Assembly (NCBI GenBank): GCA_023055505.1
Contig: JALIRH010000001.1
Coordinates: forward strand, 12,395,467-12,459,466
DNA length: 64,000 nucleotides
Origin: Callipepla californica brunnescens
Taxonomy: Eukaryota > Chordata > Aves > Galliformes > Odontophoridae
Direction of reading: 5' to 3'
This document shows, one piece after another, positions 11,756 through 24,951 of the stretch. Position numbers and translations under genes: made by a program. Each line of letters starts with the position of its first letter. Within the stretch, counting starts at the first letter, position 1. The notes under the pieces are model-generated. The model ran no database searches. It worked only from the letters and a program-made list of their open reading frames with translations, and had not been told where the DNA came from.

Positions 11756-14526
11756 ATATATATTGGTTACAATAAAGACAATAGAGATGTATTTCATTGA
11801 GTATTATCTTTCTAAACTTACATGTTTGGAAGAACTGGCTGACTTTCTGATTTTGGGCATCTGGAGGCTGTTTTAGACAATGTCCACCACTTAGAAAAAA
11901 TACATAAAAACAATCAACACATGGCATTGAAAAGGATCATGTTACACAACCAGCTCCCTGCCCACTCATGACCAGTTACACCTGCTCAAGACCAGTGTCA
12001 TTACCAGTAGAGATGAAACAAAGTGACTCTTGATAATCTACTGAATCCAGGCTTTTTTAATTTGAAATGCAAGACGGGGGAACAGTTTCAGACTAATTGC
12101 TTCTAGGAATCCTTCTTTTTTGAGGAGTTTCAGACTGCGACAATTCTAAATGGCAAGAATCATTTTTTGAAGCCTTTCATCACAAAACTTTAGCATCTGT
12201 GAACCTAATGGTTCATTATGTTTTCAAACATTCTGAAACAATAGGAAGAAAAGTCTGGATATGAAATATAAAGTGGTCTAGTTACCATAGCAAATAGATG
12301 TGTATTCACTTCTCCAGAAAAATAGTAATTCATTGACTTGGGTGCATGCTACTTTTTATTTCTTAACTTATCTGTGATATTTTGGAACACGTATCTCTCT
12401 CAGTAAAATAGATTACACTCATAAACACCTAAATAATTATGAAGTAAACAACGTGTTCTGGCAAAATGTTTTAAATAACTTTGTGAAAGATGTGCAGTGC
12501 ATTCCACTATCTCTTCACTAAAAAGAAGAAACCATTCCCTCTGAAATTTACAGAAATCTGGGGAGTTCATTTAATTGTGCAATAACAGCATAAATTATTA
12601 AGGAAATCACTGTGGTCTGTAAAAATACAGTGCAACTGCAATTAAAATCTATGGAGAGAGATCTTAGATAAATAAAGAAGATATTATTAGAATGATAGCA
12701 CAGAAAAGGTCAGTTGGTTCCTGTTTACTTGATAAAATTAAAAGCCAGTGTGTCTGATTCATGCTGGCATAGTTCCACAACTTCCATGGAGTTGATGGTG
12801 GCATAATAAACATAAGAAAGTATTACTTGCTGTGCACTATGTTTATGAAAATCTGTCAACAGTACCACGAAATGCTGAACTGCAATGGATACAAGATTTT
12901 AGAAAATGTATGTTTTTTGACTTAAAAGAAAGGAATTGAATTTTCACCTTGAAACAATGAGTTGAAGAGTGTTACACACCTGTAGGACACATCTAATTAC
13001 TGATAACAATTGTTTTACGAATTAAAGTAGCGTCAATTAAAAAGAAGAGGGACATCCTGAGGAAGACAGGAGTCTATCATTATTTCACGTACTATGTGCT
13101 GTTCAGATCAGTAGTGCAGAAACACTCCTTGGCAGTATAATACACCTTTTCAAAAACAATCCTTGTTCTCTCTTTAATAAGCACTTATGCAAAGAACTCA
13201 GGAACAGTCAGTCATCTGTTGCTTAGCTAACACAACAAACTGTGCTTTTATCAGAGTCATGTACTTCTAATTTGCTGAAACTTATATGGATTGCAGAGTT
13301 AAAAATAGGAGTAGAATATGAATGTTCTTTAAATGCTTTTTTTTTAAAGACTCTCTTTTTAATTGCCCACCCTATTCTATATTTTATTAGTCCACAACCA
13401 CATATTGTTTTTCATACTGCTTAGTTTTCAAGCTTAAGGAACTATAAATTTGAAAACTTTTGTGTTATCGAACTATAAGAGGGGCATCAACCTACTTCCC
13501 ATAGAACGCAGTAGTATTCTGAATATTTGGATGACGAAGAAGGGCATGTCTTATTGCACTTGAGCCACTTCTTTTTTTATTTCCTTTCTAAGTGAATTTA
13601 TAAATTACTAAAGGATTTCTGAATAAATTGCTGAAGAATCTCTAAATGACAGTCTCGGTTTTATTGCTATTTACAGAGCTGGTACAACATGTGAGATGTT
13701 TTGCTGCAACCTTCTTCTGAAATCTATTATACAAAGATGGGATAAAGTAGGGTACTAATCAGAGGCACACACATTTTGTGTAATGTTTTTAATGTTGTAA
13801 AGCTGGGGAAGAATTATAATTCCTTAATATCTGCTGCCAATGCCACAAGGAGACGCTAACCTCTAACCATTTCTGAACTGCAAGTGTCTGATAATTTAGT
13901 GTACTGCATCAAATAACAACCACAGTACATTGTAATGTCTTGTGATCATGTTCTATATCACTCTCCAAAGCAATGAGATACGTGGTACTCATGCTGAAAT
14001 GTTATTTAATTTAGTCTTCCAAAGCTTGTTTATTCTGCTATTTTTTTTTAGCTATTAAGTTTGCAGATAACCTTAGCAACATTTTCATCTCCATCCTAAT
14101 CAGCTATGTCAAAGTAATAGCTTAGGACACCGTTAAGATCTATTTCCCTTCTTTTGATTTTTGTGTCCTAACTCAAACTTTACACATGTACATTTTCCTT
14201 TTTCTCTACTTGGGTGGGAAGAGGTTTGTACAGTGTGAAGCATTGCCAATGCAGTGACAGTCTCTTGCAGCAGCTGCCTTTGTGACCCATAGCAAAGAAA
14301 GAAGGTATCCTAAAAATCATTACATTACTTCATGACCTTTTCAATTTGCTGAGACAAGAAAGATGTTGGCATGCACACAGTCCCATCCTTGCTATATGAT
14401 TTGCACTGTGATAGGGTCTTCTGTTACTGGGACAGTTTTATCTACTGCCTCTGCTTATAGCGCTTCCTTCATGAAAACCATCATTTCTTCCTCCGCTTCC
14501 AGAGAAAGAAGTCTGATAAGAAATCC
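11756..14526. other. Unique AT-rich DNA, nothing recognised
   Basis: No gene, RNA gene or repeat family recognised on either strand; only short open frames with no motif. Confidence 0.55.
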
Positions 14527-14566
14527 TTTTTTTATTTTTTTTATTTTTTTTTTAATTTTTTTGTCT
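14527..14566 (+). repeat. T-rich tract
   Basis: Run of T broken by single A residues. No associated retrocopy recognised. Confidence 0.85.
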
Positions 14567-14948
14567 TTTTATCCTCTGCCTTGAATTATAACCTTTTCCA
14601 TCAAAGAAGGAGTTGCCACTGGCAAATGGGAAGTGTGTGGCCCTGGGGCTGCACTTGTTTCACATGGAGGTTACACTGATGCTTTGGAAATCAAACTTCT
14701 GGAGTATTTGGTTGGCTCATTTTTGTAAGGCACAGGGCCTTTACAAGTAGATCTAGGGAAAAGGAAGATGTTAAACGATGAAAGAAACAGCATATTCTTC
14801 AAATGCTACTCATGTTAGTGTTTTAGAAGGCACCTTCTAGCCACTTCCTCGCTCTTGGCTTTAAATACACTGAACAGTAAGAAAGGTTGACATTGCCACT
14901 TAATTCATTCTCCTGCTACAGCTGAAGTCACTGGAAAATAATCTGTAC

Positions 14949-15135
14949 TTTATTATGCACAGTGAAACAGCTAGAGCAAGGCAGGCTCGTCGTTGCCAGA
15001 ATGGGGTTACAAGGTCCTTGGGGCCCTGAGGCACTAACGGCCTTTGTGGCCTTGCCCAGCCCCATGGAGACACCACTGGTCCCCGTGGCCCAGGACCCCT
15101 CTGCATGGCAAAAGTTGCAGGTTCAGAATCACACC
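14949..15135 (-). other. GC-rich island of unknown nature with AATAAA on minus strand
   Basis: About 180 bp that are clearly richer in G+C than their surroundings, especially 15000-15110. On the minus strand a Pro/Gly-rich frame (PRGP, PQGPKD) runs through it, and a canonical AATAAA signal lies at 14954-14949, some 50-60 bp beyond the GC-rich part. This arrangement could be the 3' end of a transcript, a decayed LTR, or a retrocopy. I could not match it to a known repeat or protein. The frames are short and a collagen-like glycine periodicity does not hold, so no gene is called. Confidence 0.4.
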
Positions 15136-15159
15136 AACATAATGCAGATGTAATAAACA

Positions 15160-18100
15160 CATATGTAACTTTAATATTCAGCAGATGAGGTACTAAAAAG
15201 TGGCAGCGATAGGCGAAGTAATGAACAGGAAACTTCTGCAGTCATCCCACATAAAATTCAGCTGTTACATTTTGCAGTGTCTCTGTATTCGCACAAGAAT
15301 GGGCTTACAGGTATGTCTGTACATCTTCTGCAGTAAAAGTTAAAGATCTTTAGAACAGTTGTTTCGAAACCTTGAGTTGCTATAAAATATTATGAGCTGA
15401 TCACACTTTGCAGAGAAATAACACAGAAATGATTATACATGGCAGATTAAATGAAAAAATGTGGTACTCATATAATCATATATTTCTGAAAAGCTGTAAT
15501 TTCAGAGGTGATGAAATTGGCATTGTATTTTCATTGATTTGCTGTAAATATTCAGGCTCAAAGTGACATCTAGAAAATACCAATGATCAAAGATTATTAA
15601 ATTTCTCTCTGTCATTGCTGAAGTTGGTTTGTACTCACTAGACAATGAGACCATCAGAAATATTAGTGGTATTTTAATGAAGAATTGCTAGGTATTTAAG
15701 TTGTTATTAATTGCTTTTAATTTCTTGCCTTAATTTTTCCACATAGTGAATTCTCTATTTTATCTACTAACCCTCTGAATCTGAAGAATATTGTTCAGAG
15801 ATAATTCTGAAAACTGATTTTGTTGCTTATATTATATATTTTTATAATACATATACTTATCATTATACATCTTATTATGTAGTGGTTTTATTAATGAGTT
15901 CTCCCTTTCTGTATCTAAAAAGACATTCCTGTGGTTAAAACGCAATACAAAAATACTGGGGGAAAATACACAAACAGAACAGTTATGTGTAAAATTTATT
16001 TAAGTATTTTAAATTCCTGCCCTGTTTCTAATGATGAAAAACTGCAGTGTTACACATTGTGACAAAGACATAGTATGAAGGATAATTACAAAATGTGTTA
16101 CTACCATTCATGTGTGAAATCTTCTAGTCTCGAAAATGCATGCTCTTAGATAGTAAAAGAGACACCGTTTAAATGGATAACCTTGATGCACAGAAAAATT
16201 CTGAGCACGTCTAGTACTTCACCAGGTATTCATCTGAGAGTGTCCCTGTACGCTGCATTGTTTTTCAGTCTGTTTGGGATTTTGCTTTCACAGCACAATG
16301 ACACATTTTTAGGAAAAAAAAAGAAAAGGTAACATTATTGTTGAAAATTCATTCTTGGTTAATTTAGGTAGGTGAATTTTAGGCATTTCTTACCATACAA
16401 GACATCAGGTCTTTGCTAAACCATGTATTTTACCTTGTCAAGGAAAAAATTTGCTTCATTTTCTTTATGAACACTCATGCATGAATGCAGAGATGTTTTA
16501 AAATATATGTGAACAATTTATGCAGCCATCATATTTCATTTGCACTTTTTTTTTCCCCTCACAGTTCATTACATATTCCACAAAGAGATAACTTATGAAA
16601 GAATACTCATTAAGGTACACAAATCTCTTAAGCAAAATTAAACCAACTTTTAACAACAAAAAAAAAAGAAAGAAAAAGAAAGAAAATCAATGGAATCCCA
16701 ACCCACTCAAAAAAGTAAATCAATTTCCAGGCAGAAATTCTATTTTCATAGGAAGTTTCTGGAAGTCAGAAGGTTTGTCAGCTACTCCTATGAAAACATT
16801 TCCAATATAAAACAGTAATTTGACAATTAAAAATTAGGATCAAATAGTTAAGAATGTAATGCAAAAGAGAACTTAAAATGTTTCCATAGAGCTGATCTAC
16901 TGTCAAGCAAAGCTTTTGAGTTATGTGCTGTTTTGCCATAGACCCCAGAAGACTTGACCTGTTTTTTTTGCACATTTGAATCCTTTTTATTTTTCACACC
17001 TTTGCTTACACTTGGTTATTAGATCTGTGACTACTTTTTGTATTTAAGAGGTGGCTCCTCTCACAACAACCTCTTATATTCTTCCATGCTCTACCATGTG
17101 TGTACCTTCCCTGCCAGGCTGTAACCTAACTGTTTCTGTCACTCTGCCATGAAAGGATGAATAGGAAAGTAAGATGGAGGAAAAATGGAGGAATATCCAC
17201 ATAATATTGTAAAATATAACTAAGGACTATAAAAGTTTATTTTAATTTTGTAAATATTCGATATTTCTTGCACTGCCCTCTGCGTGGCGTAAGTAACAAA
17301 TACTCTTACGCATGCATGGAATAGCAAAGGTACAGAAAACTGCATGTGACACATATGACTCAATATGACACCTCTACTACCCCTGGAGTCAGTAAGAATA
17401 CTGAAGTAGTTAGTAAGATTTAAGGGGCCAAAGCACTTGATAATAACATATTTATGCACAGATGTTATTTTCTGCTGAAATGGCTCTATCTCATTTCCTT
17501 CCTAAATGTCAGACAGACAAGAACATCCTCATAACACACTTCTCAGACAGGAGACAATTAATATTAGCCCCAGCTTGAAGACTTAGAAGCCAAAAGATTC
17601 AGAGAAGGAGCTTTGATGGCTGAGTTTAGTCCTTGGATGGAGACTCTTCCTCCATCTACTGCAGAGGGAGCATAGGGAGAGCAGGCCTTGTAAAAACCAA
17701 AAACTGTGCCTGTCACACAGGACCAACATTATGAACATCTAGACTCTTCCACAGACTGCTTGGATGACCTGCAGTAAGATACTGAATCGCAGATCACTTG
17801 GTCACAACCCTTTCTTAGAGTACAATGGGGCCTCTGTGTATTTTAGGGTTAAATTATTCCTATAGTGTTTGCGAAAACAAAATGTTTTTAAATGACGGAG
17901 CAGCATGCAGTTATAGCTTGTTCCATCTGCCTCCTTTATTTTGGAAGATTTTTGGGGAAATAAATCTTTTAAAGATCCTGTATGAAACAATCTGTTAGTC
18001 AATTAATATAAATAGGAATGGAAATGATATTACTGTAGTATTTTTTTTAATGGTAAAAGTGTTCCATAAAACTCAAAATTCTCTGGGTTTTTAACTAATT

Positions 18101-20640
18101 TTATTTCAGCATTATTGGCAACAAAGTTGCATACATATGCAACACCTTTTCCTTGTGCCCTTAAGGAGCAAAAGCTGTTAAAAACATTATGAAGAAAGCT
18201 TTACGGCTTAAATCTGTTATGTTTCTCCTAGCGCTACACTGGCAAAATACTCTATAATAATAAAATTGGTTAATGAGGAGTTTCATTAATTTAGAACAGC
18301 AAAGATTCCCCAGTATATCATGTAAAGCAGAGTAGCAGAGTTCTGCGCTACTGTAGTAAACAGAGCAAAGATTTTGGAATAGAGAGTTGACAAATTGTAT
18401 TTGAAAATAAAGAGATGTGCGCCACATGTGTATCAAATATAAAATATTCACAGTCTACATTTATGAGCAGATTGCCTGAGTATGTTATAATCGGTTGTAG
18501 CTGAAACCACTGGCAAATTCATATTTAAAACTGAATTGCAGAAGAAGTATACAGAATAGATAGAAATATGCCATTTAAATTCAGAAGAAGAAAAAAAAGG
18601 AAAGAAAGGCAGGAGAAATTTCAGCATAACAGATTAGAAAATGATGGAATTTGTCAAAAGAAATCAGTCAGGAAGCAAGGCAAGAAAAAATCTTGCCAGT
18701 CTTGTCAATATATGAGTTGAAGTTCAGGCTGTTCAAGCTTCAGTTTCAGATCCCAGTTTCAGGCTTGAAGATCATCTCTTCATCCTTCAATCGCAAAGCC
18801 AATTGTACATGGAAGTGTTTCCCTAAGCTATGTCACAGAGCACCATATGATGAACCTTCTCCCACACTTCCTGTATAGACAAAGAATTCATTTAAAATCT
18901 TTAGAGTTGTGCTTAGGTTTTAGTCATTTAAGAGACAAATTCTCAATTTCCCCACACAGGAGATCACTGCCTTTGGAACAGTATACTCAGAGTGGCAGTT
19001 CCTTTGGTCAGTGGAGAACTTACACTGATCTTTAACAAGGTTTATGCAATGCTGTGATTTGACCTCCACCCTGGATTTAGGGCCTGACTAAATTAGTGAC
19101 ATCCATGAAGGGGTGACAAAAATAAACTGTATTCCCAGGTAGTTACCATAGCACTGCCTTTGAGGTTGTATATCGTCAAAGAATTGTTCACTGCTCCCCC
19201 TAATAACTGTGAAGAGTCTGATATCATCCAGCTCTTTGAGATTAGTACAACAACATAAAGCAGAATCAAGCAGCAAGATTAGTTTGGTCAGTTTAAGAGT
19301 CATCTACTTCACAAAAGTGCTGCAAAATGATTAGAAGGTGTTGTAAGCACTTCTGAGAAAGCTGAAAACAATGGGTGTTTAACGAGTGCTCCAAAAAATA
19401 TAGCAATGACAGATGCAATCAATGAGTTTGGAAACAGAAATAAGCAAGCAACCAACATTATTCTGCTCATCTTTCTCTGTATTCTTTAACTAATGCAGAC
19501 AGTGTTTCTGACTAAGACACTTGTGATATAAAATTGTAAATAAGGGGCAACCTTGATTTATGAAGGAATAATTTAATGCTCTCTATTCTGCAGTTCATTT
19601 CTTCTCTGTAATTTTTTTTTTTTTTGGAACGGAGTATACTCTGTAACTTTTATGTTAGTGTTGTTCAGCCTTGTTGTTGAACAGTTAATTTGCTATAAAA
19701 CCCACACTATATCGTTGTTGCTAATTAGAGTAGCCATGAACTTGGCTTTCAGAAGCTATAAATGCAAATGTTTAGCCAAGGAAAAATACAAATGGGTATT
19801 GAAATTCTTTTGCAGAAGAACGCCTCGAAAGAATTAAAGTAATTAAATCTTCTTAGAAAAGAATCCACTTTGTCAAGAGATGGACCTAACTGATAACAGG
19901 ATAAATGCATTAAAAATGAAAAATGCCGAGCTTGTCAATCAACAATGGAAACAACTCTTTGAGGCTCATATGGTCAAAGCTGTATCTTCACAAATTTATT
20001 TCTCAAGAACATGAAGAAATAAATTCATGTAAGTAAAGTGTTCTGAGCTTTACGGTCTGCAATGCTAAATGTCAGTTTTTTTCATACCATTAAGAAACGT
20101 GGCAGACCTATCATCAACACCTCATATCAAGTTTTTTCAAAGACATCTCTAAACACATTTTACAGATGGATTTGAGATGTAAGATTTGAATGCAATTATC
20201 ATAGATCTTCATGTAAAATTAATAATTTATGTAAGGCTATAATTTAAGAGATTTAATCCAGAAATTATTCCTTAATGGGAAAATGTTTATGTGTGTGCAT
20301 AACTTATTTGACTAAATACTTTTTTGAAGACATGAAAGCCACTTAAATAGAGAATAAAATGCATTTCTGAATTATAGACTTGGATTTTAAAAGGAAAGGA
20401 TTATCATTTACTCCAGTTTTGTTCAGCAGTTCATTCAAAAGTACCCCACCATCAAATGTTACTAGAACATCAGCAAACAAACATCAGTAAGTATTTATTT
20501 ACTTAAATGATAATGTTAACTTGAGAATGTGTGTTTGTTACTTAGATAAATTTGGAACAAAATACTGGTGCCAATTTGAGGAACTTGTCTGAATTACACT
20601 TTGGAAACTGGTAGGAGACATTTTTGAAGTGGCTACCAAG
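15160..20640. other. Unique AT-rich DNA, nothing recognised
   Basis: No gene or repeat family recognised. It contains an A/G-rich simple tract at about 16659-16686 (AAAG-like units) and a T-run at about 19612-19625. All open frames are under 100 codons and lack motifs. Confidence 0.55.
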
Positions 20641-20647
20641 AACTGAA

Positions 20648-20718
20648 AGAATCATAAGAACATTAAGGTTGGAAAAGACCTCTAAGATCATCTAGTCCAA
20701 CTGTCAACTCATAATAGG
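20648..20718 (-). mobile_element. CR1 LINE 3' end, short antisense fragment
   Basis: Only the last roughly 70 bp of a CR1 remain, read antisense. Characteristic pieces are agaatcataagaac, ggttggaaaagacctc, and gatcatctagtccaactgtc. This is an extreme 5' truncation, common for CR1. Confidence 0.85.
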
Positions 20719-23700
20719 TGCTGGAACAATAGATTTGCATCTCTGAATTTTTAATTTACTGTAGCTTTGAAAAGTTTATAGGAAAACGTATTACTTAAAA
20801 GATGTCACGTCATTTAAATGGTAGTAACATTTGTCCGAGTTGTACAGCTAGTATAACATAGAATTAAAAATGAATTATGTATCAGAGAAGGTGGTTTATT
20901 ACAGGAGACTTAAGCACAATAAGAACAGAATGAAAAAGACCTGCCAGCTAGAAAAAAATAAAAATAATAATAAAAATAACTGGACTTAGTTACAACCATT
21001 TATGGGATTAAAATACAGCTAAGGTCATGTAACATTATTCCTTTGCCAGGAACCCAGTAAAAAACTTGTGAGTTACACTAAGTATTCCTGGCACAGATAA
21101 TGCACAGATAACATATATTTAACTATTACATATGAGCATCTCGACTTCTGACTTCCGTAACTAACATCACTTCTTGAATTTGATTTTCCTCTGTTAGACT
21201 AAAACACATGTTCCATCAAACTTATATGAAGAGGAAGGTCGCCCCTCAGTGTGACCTTTGCATTGCTCTTCAGCAGAGGCACTTCAGCACATATTCCGAT
21301 TCTCTGCAATCTTCTAGTTGCACACACTCTCCACCTTTTCAAACTGGATCTTTTCATGTCCTTACTAGGAAAGAAAATAGCAGACACTTTATGATGCTGT
21401 AAACTCCATTCTAGGAGATTTCCAGAGGCCATGGACTTGCCCTTGGATATCTGCCAGTAGAAGCTAACAAATGTTTTGACTGAATGTGAACAGGAGAGTA
21501 GTGGAGTTGAGAAACTCCTGAGAAGTTTTTCTGGGGAGTTTTAAACTTCTACATTAAATTAGGGGAGGAATTTTTTTTCTTTCAAGGAGAAAACTTGTTT
21601 ATTTATTTATTTTTCTTTTAAATTATCATTATTATTATTATTATTATTAAAATCCTCTTTCCCTTTGTGCTTGGTGACGGACAACCTACAGAAAATATTT
21701 CTGATGATCATATTGGAGCTTCATGACCAGTACATCCCACCCACCTTGACTCAGAGTTGATATCTAAATTACGCATATTCAGTATAAGCAGTGGCTTGCA
21801 TTTATTTTTTTAACATAATTTTTCACTTTAATTATGATACCTCATGTATGCTACTAAAAAGAGGAATTATTATTTTTTTAAGGCAGCTAGTTACTGTTTT
21901 GGAGTAAAGTAGTGGAAGTTCAATGTCAAGTTGAAGATACAGTGAATTTAGAATATGCTCTTACCATAGGAATGAAAACTGTGATAGTTTTTCCACATAA
22001 ATATATGGAACTGTATCATATACATTTTTCTAGTCAATCATGCTGACTAGAAAATACATCTGCAGAGACAGTAACTACAGTCATAGTTAGAAGCAGCTCT
22101 GGTAGTAGGGGTAGATAAGAGATAGCTTGCTTTTGATTGAAGTGAGACATTATCTAGAAAGTACTGTAACAGAGGAAAAAGAAAGTAATGCTTGACTGGA
22201 AGTAAGCCTAAAAAATCATTTTTGCTACACAGTTTTAGAGATCCTTCTTCCTTTTTTATTTTTTTAATAATAGTCCAAATTAAAAATTCCTTTTGGAATT
22301 AATTTATTTTTAAGAAATGGTGAAAAACAATATTTTTTTGGGGGGAAATTTCCACCCAAAATTTTTGGGCAGGATATATGAGTATATTTAATTTAATTTA
22401 GATAATTTCTCTATGCTCTAAATAGATGTATTTTGCACTGTCTGCTGTTTATTAAAAAAGCTACATTTATCTTAATGTAGAAAAAAATATCCCTGATTAG
22501 CATTTATAATTTCTCATGAAGAAAATGCCTATTCATTTAAACAGTCACAAAACCTGCATCTTATAAATTTCAAATCACATCTGGTAAATTCATTTTAGCT
22601 GCATAACTAGGTATTTTAATCTCTTCTAGAGAACACACATGGTCTGACCAATAAAGTAAGCCCAAAAGAATCATACTAACTAGCATGCTGAAGCACATGG
22701 AAAACTCCTACTTGATTTGTATGCCTAACCCAACTTGAAGCAATCAAATTCAGAATGCACTGAAAAACCTGGGAAAATCCAGATGTATCCTATCTGCTTG
22801 TCATTTGATGGTTGGAAGACACCTCCTGCCACAGTATGAGGAGACTATGGAGTCACAAAAGAGAAAGATTTTCACCAATCTGAACCATAAGTGCACTTTT
22901 CTTCCACATCACCCGCTTGATAGTTAAACAGCTAACTGTGTAACTAAGCTTGTTTTCAGCATACAGCTGAGATGACTTTCTGCCATTAATCTAAAATATA
23001 AGATTTATAAGGTCATGAAAGTGTGCTTCCTATGGGCAAGAGCAAACACAAAACAAAAATTTTACAAAAAGAATTCCATGGAATTCATAATTCTTTCCAT
23101 TTGTGTTACTTGTTCCACATTTGTACCATTTTTCAGTTTCAGGTAGAGTGAGATGTTCTTTGTCCTTAAGTAATAGAGTGCTTTATTTTTGCTGTTGCTT
23201 AGTTTTAGTTTTAGGGGGTAGAAGTGGGAGTGGGAACTGACAGATCTAACTGCTGGAATCAGTTGTTTTTTTGACTACCATGGTTTAGACCAGAAAGTGC
23301 CTGGTAAATAATAAAATGCCTGTATGGAAGTCTCTGTTATTAATAAAAATATTGGAAAAAAATATATATCCATGTATATTACTTAGAAACTCTATTTTGG
23401 CTTCATCAGAACCTGTCAAATCAGAAAGTGTCACATGAAGCTGTGACTTGTAGCAAAGGCTCTCAGAAAACATAGATGTCTCACTGCACAGTGGTATGTT
23501 TGAAGAACTAGGACACCTAAAGAGTCATCTCTGCAAGGCTGACCCCTTTCCCCTACTCTTACTGAAACTCAGAAATGATTTTAAAGCTTTGAAATCAGTG
23601 CAGCTGATACGACAAGAGAATAATCTATTCCTTGCTAATACATATGAGGACTTTGTGAAGATATTTCTCCTAGCAAACTCAGACTTGCGGACTACCACAC

Positions 23701-24909
23701 ATTATTTCTCAGTCAGGAACAAAGCAAAAACTGTTTCCCCTTCCATCCATATCTGGCTAAGGATCCTAGTCAAGAGAGAGACAGAGATGCTGCACATACT
23801 ATCTTCCATTTTCCATTGCAGATCTGTCTGGTCTAGTTCCTTAAAGCATCTGTGGTGCCTTTTCACTTGCTGTTTCTCTCCAAGTTGCTGACAGCCAATG
23901 GAGTAGGCTTAAGCCTGATGCACTGGTGAGCCCAGCTGATAATTTTAAAATGCATTAATTTGCTCAGAGGTCCCTCTCAGAACTGTTTTCCTGCTGTGGT
24001 AGTTCCTCATGTAGACAGTGCGGAAATTGCGTTCATCAAATGATTTCCCTATATTAAAAACTTCAGGATATTTTTCCTTGTCATTTTATTTGAAAATTTA
24101 GTATTCAGAAAATACAGGAATGAGAACAATTAAGCAAACACTAAACATGTCAGAGCACAGAAGGCATACCCAGCTGAATTAAATCTGATAGCTGATGCTA
24201 TTTCCACCATATTTTCTAGCTCCTTGTCTGCTGCCAGAGGTCACTGTCTCCAAAGACAAGTTGCCAGGACACAATATGTAACTGCTCCTCTACGCGCTCC
24301 CTGGCATCTCATCCAAACACCTGCCATAGCAGCTTGAATTATCCTGTCAGGCTTTTCTATCCAGCAGAGAAGTAAACATCTCATTGTGGGTCAGTAGATA
24401 ACATCTACAGTCATAGAGAACTACACCCTTTTGGCAAATGGACAGCTTCACCTTTGTGAGATTACCACTATCCCAGGCACATCCTAGTTGTATTCCCCAC
24501 CATCTTCCTCAGGTGAAGTGCCTTCAGTCTCTTGAGGAATCATCCAAAGAGTGTTTCGCATCAGTATTTACATTTAAATTAGATTTAGTAATCAAATTAA
24601 GAATTTCCTTTGTCTGCCTTGTCTGACATTACGTGTCTTCCCAACACGTGCTGAGAAACTGAGGATGCTATCCATTTCCACATTGGATTCAAACAGTAAG
24701 TTCTGTTGAGAAAATTCTTCTCAATGCTCAAATGACAAGGAAACCCACGCATAGGAGAGAGGCACTGCGTATGTTTATGTAATCGCATGGTCTTATGCAA
24801 AAAGTCAAGAAAAATTGGCACAGTGCACTTCCCTGCTACTCTGTGGAAGAAATTGTTCTCTAGATTCTAACAGAATTTTAACAAGGTGTGATGTAAGCAA
24901 GGAAAAGTT

Positions 24910-24910
<1 letters not shown>
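20719..24910. other. Unique AT-rich DNA with simple repeats
   Basis: No gene recognised. Simple repeats: AAT-rich tract at about 20951-20982, TTTA units at 21598-21612, and (TTA)n at about 21624-21650. A perfect 16-bp palindrome, gaattccatggaattc, lies at 23071-23086. A 131-codon plus-strand frame at 23496-23891 matches no family I know and is not called as a gene. Confidence 0.55.

Positions 24911-24911
<1 letters not shown>

Positions 24912-24948
<37 letters not shown>
24912..24948 (+). repeat. Poly(T) homopolymer, 37 bases
   Basis: An uninterrupted run of 37 T. It is framed by the short inverted pair AAAGTTA on the left and TAACTTT on the right. If it were the tail of a minus-strand retrocopy, the body and an AATAAA signal should lie just to the right; neither is seen. 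Confidence 0.9.

Positions 24949-24951
<3 letters not shown>

Noticed and set aside
11248..11927. Minus-strand frames of 71 and 105 codons
   Set aside because: They lie inside or overlap the solo LTR, antisense to its orientation, and match nothing.
14900..15160. Collagen-like exon on the minus strand
   Set aside because: PRGP and PQGP pieces occur, but glycine at every third residue does not hold in any frame and no splice sites frame it.
23071..23086. Perfect palindrome gaattccatggaattc as an operator or origin
   Set aside because: A 16-bp palindrome of common words is not surprising in 64 kb and has no supporting context in a vertebrate genome.
24912..24948. Processed pseudogene tail (poly T)
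   Set aside because: No AATAAA complement and no recognisable body to the right, and no target duplication.
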